Source: Nyssa sinensis (taxonomy: Eukaryota > Streptophyta > Magnoliopsida > Cornales > Nyssaceae). Taken from it: DNA of 64,000 nt. The notes under the pieces were generated by a model, which saw nothing but the letters and a program-made list of their open reading frames with translations, did no database searches and was not told the origin of the DNA. Positions 29,639 to 41,239 of this stretch are shown piece after piece. Positions within the stretch are counted from its first letter, which is position 1. The number at the start of each line of letters is the position of its first letter. The translations under genes and the position numbers were made by a program. The DNA lies in NCBI GenBank assembly GCA_008638375.1, contig CM018035.1, forward strand, positions 24,540,807 to 24,604,806, read 5' to 3'.

Positions 29639-32600
29639 TATCATGACCTAAGACCCACCTTGTACGGATCTCAAATCGTGAGCCTGACCCAACGCTGTTG
29701 CCGAGTCAGACTATTTCAACTTGCTACACAATCAGTGCTACTAACATGCAACAACTATCAAAATATAAATAATGGAAGACTTAAATAATTAAATAAAGCT
29801 ATATGTGATATATACAAGGTTCTCAAAAAATAGACTATAAAATTCTTTAACAACTGTTCATCCCCAAGACGTGGATGACATGAGAGAGCTACAAGACTTA
29901 TACTAAATATTACACTTGCAACTTCAAAAGTAATGTCCACCTTTATCTATCAGGCTCTATTGTCTGTTCTCGATATCTGTGCCTAAAAATGAATGTAGTA
30001 TCTGTATGAGCTATGAAAACTCAGTAAGTAGTCAGTTTACTCTGCTATGTGTACAAGTGTATATAGAAGTGCTAGTCAGTCAATGAATATAGAACTCAAT
30101 ATCAGATGATAAAAGCTCAAATGATAAAGAAATGAATTTGCTCTACTAATAATGTCATACTGCTATAGTCATGAGCTATATCAAGTATGAAATGTAAGCA
30201 CTCAAAGGAAAGCTGTAAAGTCTCATGATCATTCATAATAAAATAATATGATCAAGCTATGATAATCAATAAATGACAGTGATATCAACAAAAAGAGATG
30301 CACTCGTGGGGCCCGAAAATCCCCCTGAGCTCGTATTCAATTCCACATGGGCTCTCTGAAATACTGCTCTGCATATACAATATGACTCTACGTCCCATGC
30401 CTCACATAACAACGTAGTAAATGTTCCAGTCGGAACCTTGACCCGAGGGTCATAAATAACATCAGATGGAGTTGTGACTGATCACAAATTCGGCACTAAT
30501 AATATATCGAGATCATGCTATCTTCCATGAAGAGTATAGTGGAATCATAACTGATTCTAGGCAATCTGACGTAACCATAGTTTTTGAGGCTATTGTTACT
30601 AGACTGCTTCGAATATAACTGTCTGGCCCTTACGACCCTAGGTAAAAGTGTACAAAAAGGAATCTATGCACAAGTGTACAATCATGATCGAGATATATAT
30701 AGAAATCAATAAATGCTTTCCACATGATAGGGCAATATCAATGTGGCTCAATAAACACTGGTATGTATGGAATACAATAGGCAATATATATAAGAACTAT
30801 TGAGATGGCTTGAAAAGTAACACATGCAGAGATCGGATTTTACTTACCTTTTACTGTCTCTAAAATAGAAGGTCTAGATTGCCTTCTCCTTGCCCTTCGG
30901 TGTTCCTAAGATTCATAAAATACATCTCAGTCTATCGCTACATGAATTATGCTATTCATCAAATTTTATGTCTTTATGCTATAAGTTTCTCTTTTACTAA
31001 AATAGACTCTACTATTGAATCCAGAACGTCAAAAAAAGTCGGTTTAGGCTTTCGCGGAACTCAATTCGAACATCTGTACTAAAAAGGGCAAAATGGTCAT
31101 TTTGTACTTTTATGTGTCTCTATTTTTTAGGACCACATCTCGTAAAACGGACCCCTTCATTGGCTTTAGAATTTTTGACACATAAAGAAAACACTATACT
31201 TTTACTATATTTGGACTACGTCTTAATTTCCTTTAATTTTCTTAAGTTAATTTATTTAATAAATTAAATTAATTAATTAATTAATTATAAATTATATATA
31301 TATATATGTATATTGCGGCAACATATGTCACAAGGGTGTCGATGGCCCAGTGGTTTGGGTTGGGCTTCTCTCCTATTAGGTCACACGTTCAATTCGTGGG
31401 AGCAACACCCCTATGCATTTTTTTCTTAAACTATTGAAGCCAAACACCGAATAAGGCCAATTCGAGGATAAGCTATCCCAACCCTGTTTTGCATAACCCA
31501 ATTTGATTTCTAAACATTGTAACCAAACAATCCAATTTTGGCTTTTAATTTAAAATAGCCGCTCACCTAAACGATGCAGTATCAGGCCAAATCAAACCCA
31601 AACGGCACCTGTATCAACCCTACTATTTACTGTCTTCCTCATCAATCTGGTAGGGTTCTGGTGCAATTCTGTCGCCTTCTTCGGCGACGACCAACAGTTT
31701 CTGGCCATTTTCTCCCCCATTTTTTAATGGGGTTCTCTTTCCTTTTTCATAAGGATCACAACCCTAAGCCCATTTTTTTTATTCAACTAACACATCATCA
31801 CGAAAATGAAGAAAAAATAGCTCCAGCCAGAAGTTGCGATTTTTCGATGAGCTCTATTTCTCTATGATTTTCTTACGGTTTTGACTCTGATTTTGTTCTA
31901 ATATTTTTATGCACCTTATAGGATCAAATTTAAACCATTTAGACAAAGTTTAATGCATAAAATACTAAGAATCTGAATTATTTACAAGACCTGCAACTTT
32001 ATTTTTCTCTTCTGTTTCTACACCAAATGACTTCATTTCTTTTGCATTCATTTTCTACTTTTATGTTTTACTAAACCTTATCATAAATCAAACCTTCATG
32101 CTTTTAAAAACTGAAAAATAGAACCAAGCTTCACTCACCTTTTCTAATTTTCCTGTTGCAGTATCCTCCATTTTCTTCTTCTGTTCCAACTTTTGGATCC
32201 CCCCCAACGCTTGCAGCTTCTACACAATGATTCTTTTTTTTTTTTTTCTTTTTTTCTGTTTTCTCTCTAAACCACACACGTGTGTGTATATATATATATA
32301 GACACAAACTCCACTACCTTGGTCCCTTTCTCTCTTGGTTTTCCCCCTTCCCACTTGCTGCCGATTTTTTTGACTTTTCTTTTCCTTTTATTTTATTTTC
32401 TGTCCTTAATTTTATTCATGTCTTTACTCTTGATATTTATATGTATATATTATATAATATGTTACACACACTCTAAACACACTTGTCGACCCACATAAAC
32501 ACCCATAAGCATGCATTTGCATACTGCTTCTCACTCTTCTTTCTTGTCTTTTCTTTTCTATTTAACTGTATTTATACATACATATATATATATATATTTA

Positions 32601-32976
32601 TACATACCATATTATCTTATGTATACATTGGTATATACTCATTTATACATATTTATACATACATATATATCTATTTATACACACATATATAGTGGATTTT
32701 AATCACACGTACATACCCTAATATTTTGTGTCCTATACATATGTGTGTACATACGCATGCATGCATCATATTACATGCACGAATTACGATGCTCGATTCT
32801 GGGTTGCTCGGGCGTCGCCCGACACTGACTGTATAATTGAAACCATTCCATTCTAAAATCGTTCAGTCCATATGATATCATGATATAGAGCTTTAACAGC
32901 TCGGGTTACAACTGATAGTACACTACTCGACCCGGTCTATCTCAGTTTACGTGCTAACTCGGGTCAGGTTATTACA
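29639..32976 (-). repeat. Gypsy-1 5' LTR (right copy)
   Basis: Same length (3338 bp) and same features as the left LTR, including the tRNA-like module at 31343-31396, AATT repeats near 31260-31290 and TA/CA tracts near 32430-32690. The copies differ by scattered substitutions and small indels, so the insertion is not recent. Open frames inside are low-complexity. Confidence 0.93.
31343..31396 (+). promoter_or_regulatory. Antisense tRNA-like A/B boxes in Gypsy-1 5' LTR
   Basis: TGGCCCAGTGG (31343-31353) and CGTTCAATTCG (31386-31396). Both boxes remain intact against the pol III consensus although the LTR around them has mutated. Confidence 0.5.
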
Positions 32977-33116
32977 TATAATTTGTTAAATTTATTCATA
33001 AAGTCCATGCTCATATATAAACATACATTCATGCATGCATATAGTTGAAGTGTAGACAAATTACTTCGTTAAATTGCTGTCAAATAAGACAATTATTAAT
33101 CTTTTTATTTATGCTT

Positions 33117-33600
33117 TGTGATGTTGTCAAAAAAATTATAATAGTGATGCCACAAGTATGACCGCCAAAAGAGAATAAAAAAAAATTAAAGACACCAACA
33201 GAACATAATGTTATTTTAAAGTTATTCGATGATCAAGTCAATAACAGAATGTTTATTTAATGTTCTTCGATGATAAGTTAACATAGAGAAAATAAATAAT
33301 GTATATGTAAGAATAAAAATCAATGTGTCCTTTGAGCTTACCAAACCCTTTTATTTATAGGAATTGAAAGTTTTTGAATTTAATAATTTTGTTGTTGAAA
33401 TAAAAGTTTTACTTGCTTGACAACTTATGAATTAATTGATTTTTCATCTTCCTAATTGAGATAAGATTTATTTTTGTAACACCTTGCAAATAAATTAGGT
33501 GACTAAATACAGTCAAGGCTACCAAAAATATACACAAAAAAATATATTAAGCACATGTATAAATCAGCATTATATATATAAATATATACACAAATATATA
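33117..33600. repeat. Dispersed ~490-bp repeat, copy 1
   Basis: Aligns with 56793-57300. Both start GTGATGTTGTCAAAAA, share ATGCCA-AAGTATGACC, TTTATAGGGATTGA-like and GAATTAATTGATT patches, a TTTTTGTAACAC motif, and end in AT tracts. TGTAACACC would suit an LTR start but no matching end is seen. Family unknown. Confidence 0.75.
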
Positions 33601-34137
33601 TATATATATATGTAGAACCATATGTTGCGTGTGTATATATGTGTGTATGCTGCAGTTTGTGGAAGATAGCAAGACACCCCTGTATATCTAAACCTCAAGC
33701 ATAAGGTGACAATGCAACACAATGCTGCTATGTCAAGAGGGTGAGCTGAAGAGGGCCAGATGTTGTGGCTTGAACAAAGGAATCACATGGGTCAGTGGCT
33801 GGGGAAAAGGAAAAATCGAAGGGGAAAGAGAGAGTGGGTAGTAGGGAGAAGAGAAATAGATAGAGATTGAGCTAGAGAGGAGGAAAAAGACAGAAGTAAG
33901 CGTGAGACGCACAGAAAGAGAGAGAGAGAGAGAGACCATGATTAGAGAGAAAAGCTAGAGAGAGAAAGTGAAGAGAAGAAATCGATTGGGGCTCAAACAG
34001 GTTAGTTTTGACATCTATTGAATTGCTTTCAGTTTCTGTAATATAATGTAATGATTTTACACTCGAAAATGGTCCCGAAGAATGCTAAAATTAGAACCTC
34101 TATTAACACAACTTCGGGTTGTAACTAGAAACCAACC
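33601..34137. other. Spacer with GA-rich tracts; no gene
   Basis: Contains TA/GT tracts (33600-33650) and a strongly GA-rich strand (33800-33990) that ends at a possible splice donor (CAGGTTAG near 33999). This looks like the untranslated leader of an element or gene, but no coding sequence follows before the Copia LTR. Confidence 0.45.
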
Positions 34138-34598
34138 TGTTGGCCAATTAAACCAAGCCCATAAATTTTAGCAAGTTTCTTAATTTGGTTTATTGAGTCC
34201 TAATAATATTTGGAGTCTTTTTAGGTAGTCCTAATTGTAGTTAGGCTAATATTCTAATGAGAGTTAGTTTTTTTATTATAATTAAATAAGATATACTAGT
34301 TTGTATGAGATTAGATATCCTAATTAGTATAGGACTTAGAGTCAATGTTATATATATGTGGGTCTCTATCACATTGAGTTGTGTACCAAAAAAATAATAG
34401 AGTGGTGGCCAAGAGAATTAGAGGGGCGTGTGATGGCCGTGAGAAATTCTTTTGATGATATATTACTTAATAAATAATAGTTTTGATTGTTTAAGGCAAT
34501 AATAAATTTGTTGAAGTTTTTGTTATTAAATTTTTCTTCTTTTATTTGTTTGCTTCTTTTTGTTCTATATTCAATAATTGGTGAATAATTTAGATTCA
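34138..34598 (+). repeat. Copia-type LTR, followed by its primer-binding site
   Basis: It begins TGTTGGCCAATTAAACC and ends near TTTAGATTCA. Five bases later TGGTATCAGAG (34604-34614) matches the tRNA-Met primer site. The start resembles the LTR of Copia-M (TGTGCCAATTAAACCAAGC near 54634 on the minus strand), so the families are related. Gypsy-2 begins only 19 bp after the primer site, so the element's interior has been interrupted or lost. Confidence 0.75.
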
Positions 34599-34632
34599 AT
34601 ATTTGGTATCAGAGTAATTTTTGGGTCCTGCA

Positions 34633-36528
34633 TGTCACGCTCTGAATTTTCACAAACCCGGGGAGTGAGTAAAATGAAAGAAGAAAATTAAGTGAAAGGT
34701 CATTAAGGTGGATTTAGTTAATTATGCATTCATTCCCCCATGTTTTACTCAAAATTAAAAATGAAGACTTGTTATTTAACTTAACTAAAATGGTCTCCTA
34801 ATGTCACTCAAACATCCCTCCCAATTAATATTCAAAACAGTTTAAGTCATATTAAAAAATGGCTCCCAAAACAACCCCAAAACATATCTAAAATTGTCTT
34901 GTAATAATGCATCAAATGGGCCCCAAATGTTCTAAGACATGGGCCAAGAATAAGTCAAAAGGTCTACCAAAATTAGTCTAAGGAAGTGGCCAAACATGGT
35001 CTATCCGAGTGGCCAAACATAGCTCAATAAGGGGGGCCAAACATGGCCCAAAAAGGTGACCAAAAATATCCCAAAAGGGTGGCCAAACATGGCCCAAAGG
35101 TTGGCCAAACATGACCCAATAGGGTGCCTAAACATGGTCCAAAAAAGTGCCCAAATATGGCTCAAAAAGGTGGCCAAAGGGGTAGGTGTCAAGGGGCTGT
35201 GTCATGACAAGGCAGCAGGGCTACAGTGGTGCACGTAGGCAAGGCATGTCACGCGCAAGCAGGCAGATGGGCAACCAAAACACAGGGCACATAGCATGCG
35301 CACCCGCAGGCTCACACGGAATGACCCACGTGTGGGAGCGCGACTCGGCGGCTGGACAGGTGCTACTGTAGCAACTGCAAGTTGAATTTTCTTGCTTCTG
35401 CATTTTTATTGTAGCTTGCTGCGACTGAATTTCTCTATCCAGCAGCCAATTTTCTCTATTTTCCAATATTTTTTCCTAAGTCTTTAAGGCTACTTTTTCC
35501 CCATTTTTAGCCAACTACTTCAGGGTTTTCAAACCCCTCTTGTTGGCACTTTCCTCACCTATTTAAGGGTGTTTTACACATCTAACCAATCCTTTAATTT
35601 TCCCAAAAATTTTGACATAACCTCCTTTATTTTCTATGCATTTTTCCAACTAATATTTTGCAACCATTCATATAGATAACACATCACAATCCATCCTCAC
35701 TCGATGGCCACAATTCATAGAAGTTAAGCATACATTCATTTCCTTCAACATATATACATTTAAGGCACATGAAATAAATATATCCTACATGTCATTTAGG
35801 CTTAAGCCATTACGTTACAAATTTGGCCCAAGGCCTATAGTTCACCATGCTTCCAAATTAAAACACAAGTCTTTTGGGCTTATGCCCATACATACAAAAT
35901 ATGCCCCAAGGGCCAAATATGCTTCATAATATACTTTTTCCCTCAGTGCTCCAATGACTTCATCGAGTCTCAAGTAGCCTAGAGTGTGTTTTGGTGGCTT
36001 GAAAATTGAAAAACCTAGGTTTTCTCTTCACTTTTTCTTCCCTGCGCGATTTCTGATCTTTCTCCATACCAAAATGTGATTTTTAACACTAAGAGGCTGT
36101 ATTTATACTAAAGGGGCAAAAGGGCAAAATGATATTTTTGCCCTTAATGAATCCGGGACCTTGTTACACTACAACCAGTCCCGAAATGCTTCAATTCGAC
36201 ATTTTGCTTTAGCCAAAGTTCTTAAAATTATTTTAAATGAAAATGTTCAAAAAAAAATATTTTCGCCTGCGGCTGGGTTTGGCTGGTTCCACTTGGGATT
36301 CCCTTTTGGTCCTATTTTCGAAATTGTCTCCGAATAGGCTCAAATTTTTACAGGAGGTGTATTTTAATATTCTAAGCATATTTTTCTTCTATGGCATACT
36401 CAAAATATTCTTCTAAACATGACTTATAGCTAAATGATACATATGTAGTGCTCTACCAGCAAATGGTGTATGAATAGTGCCCTACTGGCAAAAACAAAAA
36501 ATTTATTCTCATTTTTCAGATTTCTACA
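34633..36528 (-). repeat. Gypsy-2 3' LTR (left, deleted copy)
   Basis: 1896 bp. It matches the right LTR except that about 0.95 kb present at about 42512-43535 is missing at about 35990, where CTCAAGTA joins GCCTAGAGTGTG. It contains degenerate ~23-bp tandem repeats at 34985-35180. Confidence 0.9.
34985..35180. repeat. Degenerate ~23-bp tandem repeats in Gypsy-2 LTR
   Basis: Serial variants of GGTGGCCAAACATGGCCCAAAAA. The right LTR has the same array at 41592-41740 but with one to two fewer units, showing expansion or contraction since insertion. A Trp/Pro/His-rich open frame on the minus strand arises from the repeat. Confidence 0.8.
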
Positions 36529-36559
36529 TCCTTCCCCCCCCTTAAAAAAATTTTGTCCC

Positions 36560-37180
36560 AAAATTTAGAAATGTACCTCTATGAATAAACAACTCTGGAT
36601 ACCTAGCGCAGACTTCAGCCACACGCTCCCAAGTGGCCTCCTCGACCCCGTGATGGCTCCAAAGAACTTTGACCAAAGGAATGGTCTTCCCTCGCAAAAC
36701 TTGGTCCCTCGAGTCCAATATCTACACAGGCCTCTCATCGTAAGAAACATCACCCTCCACTTGAAGATCTACCCAATCTAGCACATGTGAAAGGTCAGCC
36801 TCATACTTCTTCAACATCAACACATGAAAGACATCATGAACTCCAGATAACTATGGCGGTAACGCCAGCTTATAGGCCATCTAACCAAACTTGCCAAGGA
36901 TTTCAAATGGCCCTATAAACTGCGGCGACAGTTTTGCACCACGCCCGAATCTCCTCAATCCCCACCATGGGGCTACCTTGAGGAACACATGTCCCCCGAC
37001 ATCAAATGATAAGGTCGCCGCCTCTTGTCTGCATAACTCTTCGGCGGCTCTATGTAGTCAACAGACGCTGTCTAATCACCTGTATCTTTTTCGTGGTCTC
37101 AAGGACTATGTCAAGCCCTAAAGCAACGGTCTCCCTTACCTCAGTCCAACATACCGGTGAACGACACGGTCTACCATACA
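36560..37180 (-). pseudogene. Gypsy-2 integrase C-terminal region
   Basis: Scattered frames encode a GPF/Y-type end of pol. On the minus strand are remnants of DYVFLKV-like, FGRGAKLSPQFIGPFEIL-like and VLDSRDQVLRGKTIPLVKVLW-like segments. Many frame breaks are present. The last 176 bp (36529-36703) are duplicated beyond the other LTR at 44080-44254. Confidence 0.7.
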
Positions 37181-37199
37181 ACACCTCAAAAGGTGCCAT

Positions 37200-37950
37200 C
37201 TCAATACTAGACTAATAGCTATTGTTGTAGGCAAACTCTACCAGAGCAAGGTGATCTTCCCAACTACCCTTGAAATCCATAACACAGGCTCTAAGCATAT
37301 CATCAAGGATCTGAATAGTACGCTTTGACTGACCGTCAGTCTGAGGATGAAAAGCAATACTAAACAGTAGCTGAGTCCCCAAGGCTGTCTGAAGACTCTG
37401 CCAAAATCGTGTAGTGAAACGTGGGTCTTGGTTTGAAACAATGGAAACAGGTATCCCATGTAGTCGTATTATCTCTCGGATATACAACCTACTAAGGACA
37501 TCCATTGAATCAGTCGCTCTAATTGGTAGGAAATGTGCGGACTTCGTCAACCTGTCCACAATAACCCAAACTGCATCATGACCTCTAGGTGACCTCAGAA
37601 GACCTAACACAAAATCCATAGTAATGAACTCCTACTTCCACTCGGCCACTGGTAATGGCTGTAATAAACCTCCAGGTCTCTGGTGCTCAGCCTTAACCTG
37701 CTGGCACGTGAGACATCTCGACATAAACTGTACCACATCTCCCTTCATCCCCGTCCACCAATACTGGCGGCGTAAATCATGGTACATCTTAGTGCCCCCT
37801 AGGTGCACTGCTAGGCGTGAATGATAGAAATCTCTAAGAACATCAGCCCTAAGAGACGCTGGAACAAAGACTCTACCTATGTACCTTCAGGCTAAGGTCA
37901 GAATGAACTGTCCATCCCTCAAAGCCCTCGGTACTAGCAACTTGTGCTTG
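37200..37950 (-). pseudogene. Gypsy-2 integrase
   Basis: Catalytic core frames are clear: [58 protein letters not shown] and [21 protein letters not shown]. The usual S-D-R-D reads S-N-Q-D and the Glu of QSERTIQ reads Lys, so both catalytic sites are altered. Upstream (37640-37860) the zinc-finger part (CQQVKAEH-like) is frame-broken. Confidence 0.85.
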
Positions 37951-37953
37951 AAT

Positions 37954-38560
37954 CTACTCTGCCTCTGTGTTCTGTAATTGTGCCTCAGTAACTTTGCTCA
38001 ACAGTGTCGGATGTGCACACATACTGAATAGTGTGGCGTGTCCCTCAGACTCAACAAAGTCTAAGTCAAACTCACCAATATCTCTCATTATCTCCCACTC
38101 CCTAATGGCGATGCTAGTAACTGTGCTCCTTGGTCTCCTACTAAATGCATCTGCTACGACATTGGCCTTCCCAGGATAGGTACTGAAGGTCAAAGACATA
38201 GTCCTCCATATACTCCATTCATCGCCTCTGCCGAAGGTTCAAGTCCTTCTGCGTGAAAGTGTACCAAGGCTCTTGTGATTTGAGAACACCTCAAACCTCT
38301 CCTCATATAAGTAGTGTCGCCAACTCTTAAGTGCAAAGATGACGGCAGCTAACTCCAAATCATGTGTAGGATAGTTATGTTCATGATTCTTCAACTAGTG
38401 AGAACCATAGGCTGCCACCCTACCCTCCTGCATCAATACACAGCCTAGTCCCTCTTGTGAAGCATCACAATAAACGATATAGCCAATACCTCATTCAGGT
38501 ATAATCAGGACAGGTGCTGAAGTCAACCTCCTCTTCATCTTCTGAAATGATTGCTCATAG
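37954..38560 (-). pseudogene. Gypsy-2 RNase H
   Basis: The end, FSTYPGKANVVADAFSRRP, is open in one frame. The earlier parts ([23 protein letters not shown], [23 protein letters not shown]) are spread over several frames. Nonsense codons and single-base shifts disrupt it. Confidence 0.8.
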
Positions 38561-38578
38561 TCATCCATCCACTCAAAT

Positions 38579-39151
38579 CTAATGCCCTTGCGTGTCAGAC
38601 GAGTCATCGGCGCGGCAAGACGAGAAAATCCCTCTACAAATCGACTGGTAGTATCCGGCCAATCCTAAGAAACTGCGAATCTCAAACACACTCTTCAGCC
38701 TCTCCCAACTCATAACAGCGTCAATCTTAGAAGGATCCACAGATACCCCACTACCTGACACAACATGGCCTAGAAACTGCACCTCCTGAAGCCAAAACTC
38801 ACACTTCGAAAACTTAGCAAACAAATGATGCTCCCTCAAAATTTGTAACACAGTCCGTAAGTGAAAAGCATGCTCATCCTCAGAAGGTGAATAAATCAAA
38901 ATGCCATCAACAAATACCATGACAAACTGATCTAAATAAGGACTAAAAATGTGATTCATCAAGTCCATGAATGCCGTCGGGACATTCATCACACCAAATG
39001 GCATAACTACAAACTCATAATGGCCATAATGAGTGCAAAAGGCGATCTCATCCACTACAGGCGGTAATACACTCTCCGTAGTCCCACTCCCATCCGTTAT
39101 CAAACTAGCCAACATGTAGCTATGACCTCCCCAACTCCTCGAGTCATACAA
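38579..39151 (-). pseudogene. Gypsy-2 reverse transcriptase, N-terminal part deleted
   Basis: Recognisable from [21 protein letters not shown] through [20 protein letters not shown] and SFLGLAGYY. The catalytic box reads FVDGILIYS, so the second Asp is Gly. The fingers region expected before it (LCIDYRELN to FSKIDLRSGYHQ) is absent. The frame begins with unrelated residues, which implies an internal deletion between protease and RT. Confidence 0.85.
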
Positions 39152-39159
39152 AGGTGGAA

Positions 39160-39480
39160 CTAAGAAATCCCCACGATCCCCCGTGAAATAGAAGCTATCT
39201 CCTTAGGAGTACACAGAGTCACTCTGCCCCTGTAGCAGTCTATACTCGCTCGAAAAGCAAATAACCAATCCATCCCCAATATAATATCAAAACCAGACAA
39301 ATCAAGTAGAATGAAGTCAAAATAAAGGATGCAATTAGCTATCTCTATCGAGCAATCTCGACAGATCCTCGTTAAAGTCACACTACCCCCAATCAGGGTG
39401 TCAACATGTAATGGTGGATCTAGTCGATCTATGTCCAATCTCAATGTCATGGCAAGCATGGTAGATATGAATGAATGAGA
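39160..39480 (-). pseudogene. Gypsy-2 aspartic protease
   Basis: Carries the second half of the domain: GGSVTLTRICRDCSIEI, LDLSGFDIILGMDWLFAF and IDCYRGRVTL. The active-site Asp-Ser-Gly lies just upstream but a single-base insertion near 39490 breaks the frame there. Confidence 0.8.
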
Positions 39481-39499
39481 TGCACCTTGAATCTATCAG

Positions 39500-40972
39500 T
39501 ATGATGGCCCATGGGCTAAACACGAGGAAAGTACCTCGAACCACTAAAGGCCTAGACGTAGATGCCTCTGGTATGGTCACCGCATAAACACGACCCTGAG
39601 TGGTCTGGCCCTGTCTACCTCTCCCTCTCTGTCTCTACTGACCTCCTCCTCTCTGCCCAGGAGCTCTAACACTCTGTGCGGAAGGTGCAAGGCTGGAAAT
39701 ATGGTACTGGAGGTCTATGGCCTAACTGTGGTTGTGGCAAAGGCACCTGAGTATGCTGATAGTAATATGCTCTCTGCGAGCTCTATGAAGTCTACCCCTA
39801 AGGACAGTTGGCCCTAACATGGCCTATCTGGTGATAGGTATAACAAAGATAAGGGGCTCTCCACCCCTGACTCTGCACTGGCGATGGAAATGACCTCTGG
39901 CCAGATCCGATCCCCTGTCCCAGGCTGGGGTCCCTCTAGGGGCAATTGTCATTCTATGGCCAGGCTATCCACACCTATAACAAGTTAGGGGCCTCTAGGG
40001 TACCCCCGCTGGGAAGAAATAGGCATAATAGGTCGGGGGGCCAAAAACTGAATAGGCCTCTATGGTGTCTGTGCAAAAGAAGTAATAGCTCGACTCCTCT
40101 TCGATAGTCTCCCATCAGTGTAAGTTGGGACAGGCATAGAGATCTGTGCTGGAACTACTCTGCCCTATGTCCGAGACTCCCTGATCCCCCTAAGGTCAGC
40201 CAGCTCCCTCTCTACTCTGGTGGCCCTGATCATTGCCTCATCGTAGGTCTCAATAATGTGGCATGCTAGTCTATCCCTGATGGAGGTCTTCAACCCCCTG
40301 ACAAAATAAAAGACCCTCAGTCGCTCCTCTTTAACAACATGTGGGGCAAATCTCCCCAATGTAGTAAACCAGGACTCATATTGAGTCACTGTCATATCTC
40401 TCTAGAGGAGTGCCCCAAACTCGTCCATAAATCCTATCTTGGTAGTCTTGGAAAAATAGTGGTCATTGAACATGGCCACGAATGCATTCCACCCCTTGTC
40501 AAAACTTGTTTAACCGGTTAGCAGCTACTCTCCACCACTAACTAGCCAATTCCGTAAACTGAAAAGTGGCACACCTGATCCGTAAGTGTGGCTCAACAAT
40601 CCCCTAGGAATCTAAGATCCCGGTGATCTGATCTAGCTAATCTTCTGCAACTAAGGGGTCAGGCTACCCGAAAAATGTGGGGGGTCTCATCCGCTAGAAC
40701 ACCTTCATCATGAAGGTGTCCCTAGTCTCTCTACCAGTAGGCCTAGCCTCTTAAATAGTGCGAAAGCACTCTTGTAAAATGGTCGCCATATCTTTGGCGC
40801 CAATAGTCTACTTCACCTCCTCTACTGGGGCAGATGCTGGAAGAACAGCCTCCTCTGCTGTGCTATGAGCAGGAGTAGCAACTCGGGGTCTACCACGCCT
40901 AGGTGGTGCTGCAGCTTTAGGCTTACCGCGCCTAGGTGGTGCTGGTCTCGCTAGGGTTCTCTTTGGTGGCAT
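39500..40972 (-). pseudogene. Gypsy-2 gag
   Basis: The start MPPKRTLARPAPPRRGKPK at 40972 gives a basic N-terminus with a repeated PPRRGKPK/PPRRGRPR motif. The capsid part includes RMRPPTFFG, LRIRCATFQFTELAS and YESWFTTLGRFAPHVVKEER with GLKTSIRDRL at 40165-40395. Zinc-knuckle and Gln/Gly-rich sequences follow near 39780-39850. More than ten stops interrupt it. Confidence 0.8.
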
Positions 40973-41224
40973 GATTCTACAAGTTCAAGAAAAGAAATTA
41001 AAACCTCTTTTTCACATTTAGACATAGGCATTTAAAAGAACATTAATCATGTTCTTATCAACAATTTACACTTCACAAGTAGCACGCATAACATGTCATA
41101 ACATACACTACACAAAGTCTTACACATTGCACAATGTTCAAAACAAAAAAAAAAAATTCAAGTCATGTGTCATGGTCCCATGGTGTTCAACAACACCCCA
41201 CGGTCCCTAAGTATTCGAACCTAT

Positions 41225-41236
41225 GCTCTGATACCA
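41225..41236 (-). other. Gypsy-2 primer-binding site
   Basis: The minus strand reads TGGTATCAGAGC, a perfect initiator tRNA-Met primer site, just inside the 5' LTR. Confidence 0.92.
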
Positions 41237-41239
41237 CGT

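Larger units (their letters stand above)
9264..32981 (-). mobile_element. Gypsy-1: chromovirus-type LTR retrotransposon, nested host of CACTA-1
   Basis: A minus-strand element bounded by 5-bp direct repeats TATAA at 9264-9268 and 32977-32981. It has two 3338-bp LTRs (9269-12606 and 29639-32976), a tRNA-Met-type primer-binding site at 29624-29635 and a polypurine tract at 12607-12620. In between lie remnants of gag, protease, RT, RNase H and integrase in the Gypsy order. The C-terminal integrase extension resembles the Tekay/Del chromovirus clade. All frames carry stops or frameshifts, so it is not autonomous. Without CACTA-1 and its target copy the element would be about 11.4 kb. It lies 0.67 kb upstream of the MFT start codon. 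Confidence 0.93.

Noticed and set aside
33733..33939. Ser/Leu-rich minus-strand open frame resembling a signal peptide
   Set aside because: It comes from the GA/CT-rich strand (simple sequence) and has no conserved downstream coding region.
34985..35192. Trp/Pro/His-rich minus-strand frame as a possible repeat protein
   Set aside because: Generated by the degenerate ~23-bp tandem repeats in the Gypsy-2 LTR. The other LTR copy (41539-41776) has different frames and lengths.
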